Part shown: in pieces, positions 1 through 5,668 of the stretch
How positions within the stretch are numbered: position 1 is the first letter of the stretch
How the letters are laid out: every line of letters begins with the position of its first letter
Origin: Candidatus Eiseniibacteriota bacterium
Lineage (GTDB): Bacteria; Eisenbacteria; RBG-16-71-46; CAIMUX01; VGJL01
DNA: 6,042 nt
Assembly (NCBI GenBank): GCA_014729455.1
Contig: WJJW01000089.1
Coordinates: forward strand, 1 to 6,042
Direction: 5' to 3'
Notes under the pieces: generated by a model
Told to the model about the DNA's origin: nothing
Databases searched by the model: none
The model's input: the letters and a program-made list of their open reading frames with translations, nothing else
Position numbers and translations under genes: made by a program

Positions 1-1367
1 CTTCCCGTCAGGCTCGCCGCGAGGGCCGGCTTGCGGCGACGGACCCGGGCCACCACGCGCTCCCAGTCCCCTTCCGGCTCTGCGGCGCCGGCCGCCTCCT
101 CCGGCGGCCCGCCGGTCTCGCGGCTCCCGGCCCGGTCGGTCGTCTCCGTCGGCTCTGCCGACTTCGTCCTCTTCGTGGTCTCCTGCGACGGCTCCGTCCC
201 TCCTCCGCCCGAGCCGGTACCGGGCGGCTCGCTCCGCCCCGCCGGAAGCTTGCGGATCCACTCGGCCAGATCGACGGACCGCGGCAGCAGACAGATCTCC
301 GCGAGCGCCAGCTCCAGAAGAACGCGCGGGAACGCGGACCGGCGCATCCGGACCGCGGTCTCGATGGCGATGTGGAGCTGGCGGATCAGGTCGGCCGGCT
401 TCGTGCGGCTCGCCTGCTCACGGTAGCGATCCCGCTCGGCGTCGGTGGCGTCGACCAGATCATCGAGCCCGTCGTGCAGGCAGAGCAGCATCAGGTTGCG
501 CAGATGCGCGACGAGCTCTTCGGCGACCTCCTGCAAGTTCTGGCCGTCGGCGTACGCTTCGCCGAGAAGCGCCATCGCCCGGCGCGCATCCCCGTCGAGG
601 ACCGCCTCGCTGAGAGAGAAGTAGAGGTCGCGTCCCGCGATCCCCAGGGCCTCGGCCACGGCGGGGCCGTCGATCGGGGTCCTTCCGGAAGCGATCACCT
701 GATCGAGCAGGGTGAGCGCGTCCCGCATGCTCCCCTCGCTGCGTCGTCCGATGAGGGAGAGCGCCTCCTCGGCGATCTCGACCCCCTCCGACTCGCAGAT
801 CGCCTGCATCCTCTGCACCGTGTCGCGGAGCCGGAGACGCGAGAAATCGTAGCGCTGGCAGCGGGAGACGATCGTCGCCGGAACTTTCAGAGGCTCGGTG
901 GTCGCCAGGACGAAGACCACGTGGCCCGGAGGCTCCTCGAGCGTCTTCAACAGCGCGTTGAAGGCGTCGGGGGTCAGCATGTGGACCTCGTCGATGATGT
1001 AGACCTTCACGCGCCCCGAGGCCGGAGCGTACCGGACCGATTCGCGCAGCTCGCGGATGTCGTCGATTCCTCGGTTGCTCGCCCCGTCGATCTCCAGAAC
1101 GTCGAGGCTCCGCCCGCTCGTGATTTCCCGGCACGGGTCGCAGCGGTTGCAGGGGTCCGGCGTGGGGCCCTGCTCGCAGTTCAGGGCTTTCGCCAGGATT
1201 CGAGCGGTCGAGGTCTTCCCGACTCCCCGGGGGCCGGTGAACAGATAGGCGTGCGCGGTACGGCCGGTCCGGATCGCGTTCTTGAGCGTCTGGGAGATCG
1301 CCTCCTGACCGGCGACCTCGTCGAAGGTCTGGGGCCGCCACTTCAAGGCGAGCACGAGGTAGCTCAT
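1..1367 (-). CDS. dnaX: DNA polymerase III subunit gamma/tau (clamp loader ATPase), 3' end cut by window edge
   Basis: Encodes the ATPase of the clamp-loader complex that opens the sliding clamp and places it on primed DNA. The frame is open from the ATG at 1367 to the left edge, about 455 codons. Seen in order: N-terminal RPQTFDEVAGQ (11-21), Walker A GPRGVGKT (45-52), a four-cysteine zinc module C64, C73, C76 and C79, the EIDGASNRGIDDIR segment (92-105), Walker B VYIIDE (122-127), sensor 1 LATTEP (154-159) and the SRC arginine-finger motif (168-170). A helical collar region follows to about residue 365. Then comes a Gly/Pro/Thr/Glu-rich linker (about 370-440) that leads into a basic stretch, as expected at the start of a tau tail. 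A GAGGG ribosome binding site lies 7 nt before the ATG. The gene directly follows the SRP RNA. I saw no slippery A-run for a gamma frameshift in the part present. The family assignment is secure. The C-terminus is not in the window. Confidence 0.97.
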   Translation of the reverse strand, partial: MSYLVLALKWRPQTFDEVAGQEAISQTLKNAIRTGRTAHAYLFTGPRGVGKTSTARILAKALNCEQGPTPDPCNRCDPCREITSGRSLDVLEIDGASNRGIDDIRELRESVRYAPASGRVKVYIIDEVHMLTPDAFNALLKTLEEPPGHVVFVLATTEPLKVPATIVSRCQRYDFSRLRLRDTVQRMQAICESEGVEIAEEALSLIGRRSEGSMRDALTLLDQVIASGRTPIDGPAVAEALGIAGRDLYFSLSEAVLDGDARRAMALLGEAYADGQNLQEVAEELVAHLRNLMLLCLHDGLDDLVDATDAERDRYREQASRTKPADLIRQLHIAIETAVRMRRSAFPRVLLELALAEICLLPRSVDLAEWIRKLPAGRSEPPGTGSGGGGTEPSQETTKRTKSAEPTETTDRAGSRETGGPPEEAAGAAEPEGDWERVVARVRRRKPALAASLTG

Positions 1368-1397
1368 CGCGGATCCCTCGAATCGGTTCGGTTCGCT

Positions 1398-1695
1398 CGT
1401 CCTCGGGTCGAGCCGTGCACCCCACCTCGATCCTCCGTTCCCGAGCCGCGAAAGCTGTTGGCTCAGGCCAGGGGAACCCACGGCACCCGGACCGTCCCGC
1501 CTACCGCTGCTACCTTCCGGTCCTGACGGGGTTCGGCGGTGGCCCGTTGCGCGGGACCTGGCCGTCGAAGCCCCTTGGCTTCCACGACATCGAAACCGGT
1601 TGGGACCTCGGATGGGGACTTCGACCCCGCTGTAGCGGATTGCGGGCTACAGGGCACCGCTGACTCCCCGTCTAGCACGACCCGACCCGAGGACG
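1398..1695 (-). ncRNA. ffs: Signal recognition particle RNA, large (Alu-domain) bacterial type
   Basis: RNA core of the signal recognition particle, which binds Ffh and targets nascent membrane proteins. The S-domain hallmark lies at 1506-1527 and reads GTCAGGACCGGAAGGTAGC on the minus strand. It has the GGAA tetraloop and the AGCAGC side of the Ffh-binding loop. An Alu-like 5' domain lies at about 1614-1669. It includes GCGGTGCCCTGTAGCCCGC and AATCCGCT and is closed by GGGGA/TCCCC, very like the Bacillus subtilis scRNA as I remember it. The ends pair over 21 bp (1675-1695 with 1398-1418, with a few G-U pairs), which sets the approximate boundaries at about 298 nt. The mature ends may lie a few bases inside. 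It sits between tRNA-Ala and dnaX, as scr precedes dnaX in Bacillus. It is the long form, not the roughly 110-nt 4.5S form of Escherichia coli. Confidence 0.93.
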
Positions 1696-1706
1696 AAAAA
1701 AGAAAC

Positions 1707-1779
1707 TGGAGATGAGCGGGATCGAACCGCCGACCTCCTCGTTGCGAACGAGGCGCTCTCCCAACTGAGCTACATCCCC
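1707..1779 (-). tRNA. tRNA-Ala (anticodon CGC)
   Basis: A 73-nt cloverleaf. The acceptor GGGGATG pairs with CATCTCC and includes the G3-U70 wobble pair that identifies alanine tRNAs. The anticodon stem CCTCG/CGAGG holds the loop TTCGCAA, anticodon CGC, which reads GCG. The T-arm has GGTTCGATCCC and the discriminator is A. CCA is not encoded: the next bases are GTTTC followed by a T run, so CCA must be added by the CCA-adding enzyme. It lies 43 nt after tRNA-Ser(GGA) and 11 nt before the SRP RNA. It has no clear promoter of its own, so it is probably co-transcribed with tRNA-Ser(GGA). Confidence 0.96.
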
Positions 1780-1822
1780 GAAACCGTTCTTCTCTGGAGC
1801 GTCGCCGCCCCCGCAGGCCCGG

Positions 1823-1910
1823 CGGAGAGACAGGGATTCGAACCCTGGAGGCGCTCATCACGCCTACGCGCTCTCCAGGCGCGCTCCTTAAACCACTCGG
1901 ACATCTCTCC
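1823..1910 (-). tRNA. tRNA-Ser (anticodon GGA)
   Basis: An 88-nt class II tRNA. The acceptor is GGAGAGA/TCTCTCC with discriminator G. The anticodon stem CGCGC/GCGCG holds the loop CTGGAGA, anticodon GGA, which reads UCC and UCU. The long variable arm AGGCG-loop-CGCCT is the serine identity element. The T-arm contains GGTTCGAATCC. CCA is not encoded (the trailer after the discriminator reads CCGGG). A promoter-like TTGAGG/TATACT pair lies just upstream. Confidence 0.96.
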
Positions 1911-1929
1911 GTCGGGACTGCGAGGTCGC

Positions 1930-1959
1930 AGTATAGGAGAGACGGCGGCGCCGCCTCAA
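1930..1959 (-). promoter_or_regulatory. Putative sigma70-type promoter for tRNA-Ser(GGA), tRNA-Ala, SRP RNA and perhaps dnaX
   Basis: On the minus strand TTGAGG (1959-1954) and TATACT (1935-1930) are separated by 18 nt. This places a start near 1923, about a dozen bases before the mature tRNA-Ser(GGA) end. TATACT is one of the few AT-rich hexamers in this GC-rich area. The spacer contains a perfect 12-nt palindrome, GGCGGCGCCGCC (1944-1955), which overlaps the edge of the -35 hexamer. The call rests on hexamer similarity and position only. Confidence 0.5.
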
Positions 1960-2025
1960 CGTCCCTTTTCGGCCCCGCCGTCGAACCGACGACTCCCCTG
2001 CGGAGAGGGCCTTTGCGAAAAAGAA

Positions 2026-2116
<91 letters not shown>

Positions 2117-2129
2117 GCGGTCCCAGAAC

Positions 2130-2135
2130 ATCTTA
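2130..2135 (-). promoter_or_regulatory. Possible -10 element (TAAGAT) upstream of tRNA-Ser(CGA)
   Basis: TAAGAT on the minus strand lies 13 nt before the mature tRNA 5' end, a suitable place for a -10 box, and it stands in a local AT-rich patch (GCAATAAGATGTT). I found no convincing -35 hexamer at 16-18 nt. The tRNA could equally be read through from tadA. Confidence 0.3.
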
Positions 2136-2141
2136 TTGCTA

Positions 2142-2159
2142 CGGAAGTTCCAGCTTCCG
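2142..2159 (-). terminator. Short hairpin between tadA and tRNA-Ser(CGA)
   Basis: A perfect 6-bp inverted repeat, CGGAAG / CTTCCG, with a 6-nt loop lies in the 148-nt gap after tadA. A second hairpin, CGTTTCC / GGAAACG (2212-2218 with 2228-2234), lies closer to the tadA stop. Neither is followed by a T run on the minus strand, so neither is a classic intrinsic terminator. They may be weak or Rho-assisted ends, or chance structure. Confidence 0.22.
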
Positions 2160-2264
2160 GGCGACCCTTCTTCCTCCCGGATGGTACGTCACCGTCCCCC
2201 CTCTTTGCCACCGTTTCCCGGGGGACCGGAAACGCCGCCCCGGCCCGTTCCGTAGCCGCCGATG

Positions 2265-2762
2265 TCAATCGGCCGGACCGGGACCCGTCCCCGCGCGTCC
2301 CTCGCGGCGTCGCTCCCGGAAGAAGGCCCGCAACAGGGCGGCGGATTCGGACTCGAGCACCCCTCCCTCGACGCGCATGCGGTGGTTCAAACCCGGAAGC
2401 GCCGGCGCGTCGGTCAGGGAGCCGCACGCCCCGAACTTCGGCTCCCGCGGACCGAACCAGACCGTCTCGATCCGCGCGAGAAGCAGGGCGCCCACGCACA
2501 TGAGGCACGGCTCCAGCGACACGAAGGCATGCGCATCGGGAAGCCGCCAGCTCCCGGCGGTCGCCGCGGCCGCGGTCAGCGCGAGGATTTCCGCGTGGGC
2601 GGTCGGGTCTTGCAGGGCCTCGATCCGATTGTGTCCGCGACCGATGATCCGGTCCTCGGAGACGATCACGCATCCGACCGGCACTTCCCGTTCGTCGGCG
2701 GCCGCCTCCGCCTCGCGGAGGGCCTGCCGCATCCATCGCTCCGGATCGTTGGGAATCCCCAT
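2265..2762 (-). CDS. tadA: tRNA-specific adenosine deaminase (wobble A34 to inosine)
   Basis: A zinc-dependent deaminase that converts A34 of tRNA-Arg(ACG) to inosine, so that one tRNA reads CGU, CGC and CGA. The product is 165 aa, normal for the family. Seen: an N-terminal helix (WMRQALREAEAA, 10-21), the VPVGCVIV strand (27-34), the catalytic H56-A-E58 motif with E58 as proton shuttle, and P85-C86-x-x-C89, whose cysteines bind zinc with H56. The family segment ARIETVWFGPREPKFGACGS follows at about 96-115. The C-terminal tail is basic and Gly-rich. The start ATG is preceded only by a weak purine stretch. It lies 47 nt after the lipoprotein stop, so co-transcription is plausible. Its substrate tRNA-Arg(ACG) is encoded about 850 nt upstream. 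Related cytidine or guanine deaminases share the core, but the WFGPREPKFGA-type segment and the synteny with SRP RNA and dnaX favour TadA. Confidence 0.95.
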   Translation of the reverse strand: MGIPNDPERWMRQALREAEAAADEREVPVGCVIVSEDRIIGRGHNRIEALQDPTAHAEILALTAAAATAGSWRLPDAHAFVSLEPCLMCVGALLLARIETVWFGPREPKFGACGSLTDAPALPGLNHRMRVEGGVLESESAALLRAFFRERRREGRAGTGPGPAD

Positions 2763-2809
2763 CGTCCGCGTTCGCCGTCCGATCCCGTCGCTCGCTCGCA
2801 GCGCGGGCG

Positions 2810-3544
2810 TCAGGATTCCGCGCCCGGCTTCTCGGGCAGCCCCTTGATCAGCTCCTGAATCGCTTTCTCGGCCACTTCCTCCGCGGGAGGAGGCGGGGGG
2901 ACGATCTTGTCGGCGCGCTCGGTCCGTTCGGTCACTCCTTCGGAGTAGACCCCGCTCCCCCCTCCCCTGCTGTGGCGATAGTGACGAGACTCCTCACGCA
3001 CCATCTTCTGGCCCTTCCAGGCGATCTCCCCCGTCCGGGCGTCGTAGATCGAGAGCGCCAGGCCGACCTCGGTGAACGAGTTCCCCTCATCGGTCCAGTC
3101 GACCCGTTCCTCTCGCCAGTTCGTGAGATCGGCGAAGAGGAAGCCGTCGATTCCGACCCGCTCTCCGAAGCTCTGCAGCGCGAGCTGGTCGACGTCCAGC
3201 CGGTCCTTCCAGGTCCGGATGATCCGGTCGAGGTCCTCGGTGGCTCCCTGATCGGCCGCGCGGGACCGGATCGTCGATTCCCCCACGATCAGGAACCGTT
3301 CCTGCCCGCCGGTGAGATAGGAACGAAGCAGCCGGTCCATCGTGCGGACCGCCGCGGGATCGGTTCCCACCGATGCCGTGCCGAGGTAGGCGAGCGAGGT
3401 GAGCTTCATCTCCTGGTAATCGGGAGAGAGGTACATCGCGTCGGGGCCGGAGCCGCCGGTTGTGCTCGCCTTGCACCCCGCCAGCAGGAGGAGGGCCAGT
3501 CCGAGGAGCGGAATGCAGATGCGCCAGGATTCCCACGTCTTCAT
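2810..3544 (-). CDS. Putative outer-membrane lipoprotein, LpoB/CsgG/GNA1162-like, function unknown
   Basis: A 244-aa protein with a type II signal peptide: MKTW, a charged N-region with R8, a hydrophobic stretch (9-22) and lipobox L21-A22-G23-C24. Residues after the cysteine (K25, A26) do not give the inner-membrane Asp+2 signal, so an outer-membrane location is likely. The body has a variable stretch RSYLTGGQERFLIVGESTIR (74-93). Next comes IDGFLFADLTNW (132-143), typical of lipoproteins that ask whether a factor is present, and a strand pair LALSIYDARTGEIAWKGQ (162-179). A Ser/Gly/Arg-rich loop (about 186-207), five prolines (216-220) and a C-terminal amphipathic helix follow. The order resembles the LpoB/CsgG/GNA1162 fold class, but this is an inference from pattern only. 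The upstream in-frame start at 3640 was rejected because it would run into tRNA-Arg. The ATG at 3544 has a GGAGG site 8 nt ahead. The gene lies 69 nt after tRNA-Arg and 47 nt before tadA. Confidence 0.82.
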   Translation of the reverse strand: MKTWESWRICIPLLGLALLLLAGCKASTTGGSGPDAMYLSPDYQEMKLTSLAYLGTASVGTDPAAVRTMDRLLRSYLTGGQERFLIVGESTIRSRAADQGATEDLDRIIRTWKDRLDVDQLALQSFGERVGIDGFLFADLTNWREERVDWTDEGNSFTEVGLALSIYDARTGEIAWKGQKMVREESRHYRHSRGGGSGVYSEGVTERTERADKIVPPPPPAEEVAEKAIQELIKGLPEKPGAES

Positions 3545-3613
3545 GCGCGAGGCCTCCGGGAAAGGGGGACGGCCGGCGAATGACCGGGACCGGCACCCCG
3601 GTAATGAGAGGTG

Positions 3614-3687
3614 TGCGCCCAGGAGGAGTCGAACCCCCAACCTTCTGATCCGTAGTCAGACACTCTATCCAATTGAGCTATGGGCGC
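3614..3687 (-). tRNA. tRNA-Arg (anticodon ACG)
   Basis: A 74-nt tRNA. The acceptor GCGCCCA pairs perfectly with TGGGCGC and the discriminator is A. The anticodon stem TCTGA/TCAGA holds the loop CTACGGA, anticodon ACG. A34 is the known target of TadA, whose gene is in this window. The D-arm (GCTC-AATTGGATA-GAGT) and T-arm (GGGGGTTCGACTCCTCC) are regular. CCA is not encoded; the trailer reads CACC. It is third in the tRNA cluster, 14 nt after tRNA-Ser(GCT). Confidence 0.96.
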
Positions 3688-3698
3688 ACGGCAACCGA

Positions 3699-3789
3699 TG
3701 GCGGAGAGGGGGAGATTCGAACTCCCGGTGGGTTTTTGGCCCACAACACATTAGCAATGTGCCGCCTTAAGCCGCTCGGCCACCTCTCC
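3699..3789 (-). tRNA. tRNA-Ser (anticodon GCT), CCA encoded
   Basis: A class II tRNA with acceptor GGAGAGG/CCTCTCC and discriminator G at 3702, followed by encoded CCA (3701-3699). The anticodon stem GCACA/TGTGT (one G-U) holds the loop TTGCTAA, anticodon GCT, which reads AGC and AGU. The long variable arm GTGGG-loop-CCCAC contains an A5 run. The T-arm holds AGTTCGAATCT. It is second in the cluster, 23 nt after tRNA-Ser(TGA). Confidence 0.96.
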
Positions 3790-3812
3790 GAAGTCTGCGA
3801 ACGTTCGAATCT

Positions 3813-3895
3813 CGGAGGGAGTAGGATTCGAACCCACGGGTCTTGCGACCAACGGTTTTCAAGACCGCCGCCTTAAACCACTCGGCCATCCCTCC
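3813..3895 (-). tRNA. tRNA-Ser (anticodon TGA)
   Basis: An 83-nt class II tRNA with acceptor GGAGGGA/TCCCTCC and discriminator G. The anticodon stem GCGGT/ACCGT holds the loop CTTGAAA, anticodon TGA, which reads UCA and, by wobble, other UCN codons. The variable arm is GGTC-GCAA-GACC. CCA is not encoded (the trailer reads AGATTCG). It is first in the cluster, just downstream of a promoter-like sequence. It is very close in sequence to tRNA-Ser(CGA) at 2027-2116, suggesting the two are old duplicates with different anticodons. Confidence 0.96.
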
Positions 3896-3924
3896 AACCC
3901 GTGACAACTCGTTGCTGAGCAGAC

Positions 3925-3953
3925 AGTACAGCATAGGTCCGGGGGAGGGTCAA
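3925..3953 (-). promoter_or_regulatory. Putative sigma70-type promoter for the tRNA-Ser(TGA)-Ser(GCT)-Arg(ACG) cluster
   Basis: On the minus strand TTGACC (3953-3948, 5 of 6 to consensus) and TGTACT (3930-3925, 4 of 6) are separated by 17 nt. A start near 3918 would give a leader of about 22 nt before tRNA-Ser(TGA). A nearby TATGCT (3935-3930) has the wrong spacing to this -35. Transcription could continue into the lipoprotein gene and tadA, since no strong terminator separates them. Confidence 0.5.
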
Positions 3954-3999
3954 GGGAAGGGCGCGGCACGCCTCCGCGCGCATCCCGCGAACCGACGGA

Positions 4000-4021
4000 G
4001 GTCCGGCCGAACGGCCAAACC
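4000..4021 (-). terminator. Hairpin downstream of the osmoprotectant transporter operon
   Basis: A 9-bp stem, GGTTTGGCC / GGCCGGACC (two G-U pairs), with loop GTTC begins 18 nt after the stop of the transporter gene. It lies before the tRNA promoter, the right place for an operon end. There is no T run after it on the minus strand, so termination may depend on Rho, or the hairpin may protect the 3' end. Confidence 0.35.
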
Positions 4022-4039
4022 GGTCCCGGACGATCCCGA

Positions 4040-5668
4040 TCACGGGGAGGACCCGGCCGTCTCCTCCTTCAACCAAGCCCGATCTTCGAGGAACTCCCGG
4101 GCGACGGCACGCGGCGAACGCCCGTTTCCGTCCACCTCGTAGTTGAGCCGTTGCATCCCCGCGTCGTCCAGCCGGCCCGCCGGCAGCGCGAGAACCTTCC
4201 GGAGGACCGGGTGCGCCTGGAGCACCTCGAGGCGGACCACCGGTGCCGCCTGGTAGGGAGGGAAGAAGCCGCGATCGTCTCTCAGGGGCTTCAGATCGTA
4301 AGCCGCGATCCGTCCGTCGGTCGCGAAGGCGCAGATCACGTCGACCTCCCGGTTCGCGATCGCCTGAACCATGAGCGCCGGGTCGAGGTCCCGCACCTCA
4401 TCGAACTCGAGTCCATAGGCGCGGCGCAACCCGGGATAGCCGTCCGGTCGCTCACTGAACTCCGCCGTGAATCCGGCGCGGAGCGTCTCCGAAACGGCCG
4501 CCAGATCGGAGATCGTCCGGAGATCGAGGGAGGCGGCATCGGCCTCGCGGACCGTGATGGCATACGTGTTGTCGAAACCGAACGGGGGCAGCCAATCCGC
4601 TGCGAAGCGCCGCCGGTACTCGCGATCGACCACCCTCCACGCTCGGTCCGGATCCGCGATCACGGAACGCTCCAGAATCGCGGTGAGCGCGGTTCCGGTG
4701 TACTCGGCGTACAGATCGATCTCCCCGTTCTCCAGCGCTCCGTGGCAGATCATCGTGCCGCCGAGGTTGAACCGTCGTTCCACCTGAAGATCGGTATGCG
4801 CCTCGATGAGCTGGGCCATCAGCTCCCCGACGATGAGCTGCTCGGTGAAGTTCTTGGTGCCGATCCGGATCGTGTGGTCGTCGCCGCCGGCCGGCTTCCG
4901 GGACGTTCCGGAGGAGTCGGCCCGTGCCGAGAAGTAGGCGGCGCATCCCACGGCGATCAGCAACGCCGGGGTCGCGAGAGCCAGCGGTCGCAGGAACCGT
5001 CGAACGACGACCCGCCGCCGCGAAGCTCCCGTAGGCCGGTATCGCAGTCCCCACTGAGCCGCCGCGATGGCCCCGTCGACGATCAACGCGAGCAACGCGG
5101 CCGGGACCGCCCCGAGGAGGATGAGGTCCGTGTTCGACAGGGCGAGGCCGCGGTTGATGAACTGCCCCAGTCCCCCGGCGCCGATGAACGCGGACAAGGT
5201 GGCGATCCCGACCCCGACCACCGCGGCGGTTCGGATCCCCGCGACGATCACCGGCATCGCGATGGGGATCTCGACGAGCCACAACCGCTGCCGCGCGTCC
5301 ATTCCGATCCCCCGCGCGGCTTCCACGACCTCCGGCGCCACCCCCTCGAGACCGGCCAACGTGTTGCGGACGATCGGCAAGAGGGCATACAGGGTCAACG
5401 CGATGATGGCCGGCATCGTGCCGATCCGGTGCAGGAGGGCGAGGAGAATGACCAGCATCGCCAGACTGGGGATCGTCTGGAGGATCCCGACGGCTCCGGT
5501 CAGCCCTCCGCGGAGCCATCGGATCCGAGCGGCGCAGATCCCCAGCGGCACTCCGATGAGGATGGCCGCACCCGTCGAGAGCCCGGTGAGCATGAGGTGC
5601 TCCCCCACGCGCAGCCAGAGCTCCGGCAGGCGCTCTGCGACGAAGGAGATCCAGCGGCTCCAGAACAT
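4040..5668 (-). CDS. Osmoprotectant (glycine betaine/choline-type) ABC transporter: permease fused to substrate-binding domain
   Basis: A 542-aa inner-membrane protein with two units. Residues about 1-210 form a permease of the OpuCB/ProW family. It has five hydrophobic segments (roughly 27-47, 58-81, 85-102, 138-163 and 182-205) and the cytoplasmic EAA loop EAARGIGMDARQRLWLVEIP (about 117-136), which contacts the ATPase. A basic stretch leads to an extra membrane anchor (about 229-248). Residues about 266-534 are a quaternary-amine-binding domain of the OpuAC/OpuCC class. Its markers are IGTKNFTEQLIVGELMAQL, DLYAEYTGTA, FGFDNTYAITVR, ERPDGYPGLRRAYGL, DVICAFATDGRIAAYDL and FFPPYQAAPVVR. The start is ambiguous: the ATG at 5668 shares one base with the stop of the ATPase gene, and a GTG one codon earlier (5671) would overlap it by 4 nt. 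Coupled translation is likely either way. Uptake of compatible solutes is the inferred role; the exact substrate cannot be read from the sequence. Confidence 0.93.
   Translation of the reverse strand: MFWSRWISFVAERLPELWLRVGEHLMLTGLSTGAAILIGVPLGICAARIRWLRGGLTGAVGILQTIPSLAMLVILLALLHRIGTMPAIIALTLYALLPIVRNTLAGLEGVAPEVVEAARGIGMDARQRLWLVEIPIAMPVIVAGIRTAAVVGVGIATLSAFIGAGGLGQFINRGLALSNTDLILLGAVPAALLALIVDGAIAAAQWGLRYRPTGASRRRVVVRRFLRPLALATPALLIAVGCAAYFSARADSSGTSRKPAGGDDHTIRIGTKNFTEQLIVGELMAQLIEAHTDLQVERRFNLGGTMICHGALENGEIDLYAEYTGTALTAILERSVIADPDRAWRVVDREYRRRFAADWLPPFGFDNTYAITVREADAASLDLRTISDLAAVSETLRAGFTAEFSERPDGYPGLRRAYGLEFDEVRDLDPALMVQAIANREVDVICAFATDGRIAAYDLKPLRDDRGFFPPYQAAPVVRLEVLQAHPVLRKVLALPAGRLDDAGMQRLNYEVDGNGRSPRAVAREFLEDRAWLKEETAGSSP

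Noticed and set aside
460..1425. 321-codon minus-strand ORF overlapping dnaX in another frame
   Set aside because: The translation is Arg/Gly/Pro-rich without any recognisable motif. The dnaX frame over the same DNA carries all the expected clamp-loader motifs, and the ORF also runs into the SRP RNA.
372..1526. 384-codon plus-strand ORF antisense to dnaX
   Set aside because: It is a shadow of the GC-rich codon pattern of dnaX, without motifs, and it extends across the SRP RNA gene.
1993..2007. Hairpin CTCTCC-GCA-GGGGAG (minus strand) after tRNA-Ser(CGA) as a terminator
   Set aside because: The T run precedes the stem on the transcribed strand instead of following it, so it does not have intrinsic-terminator order.
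3545..3640. N-terminal extension of the lipoprotein to an upstream start at 3640
   Set aside because: It would begin inside tRNA-Arg and put a 32-residue tail before a normal signal peptide. The ATG at 3544 has a good ribosome binding site.
3798..3807. Palindrome CGAACGTTCG between tRNA-Ser(TGA) and tRNA-Ser(GCT)
   Set aside because: It is short, lies in a 23-nt processing spacer and has no associated promoter. It is best treated as chance.
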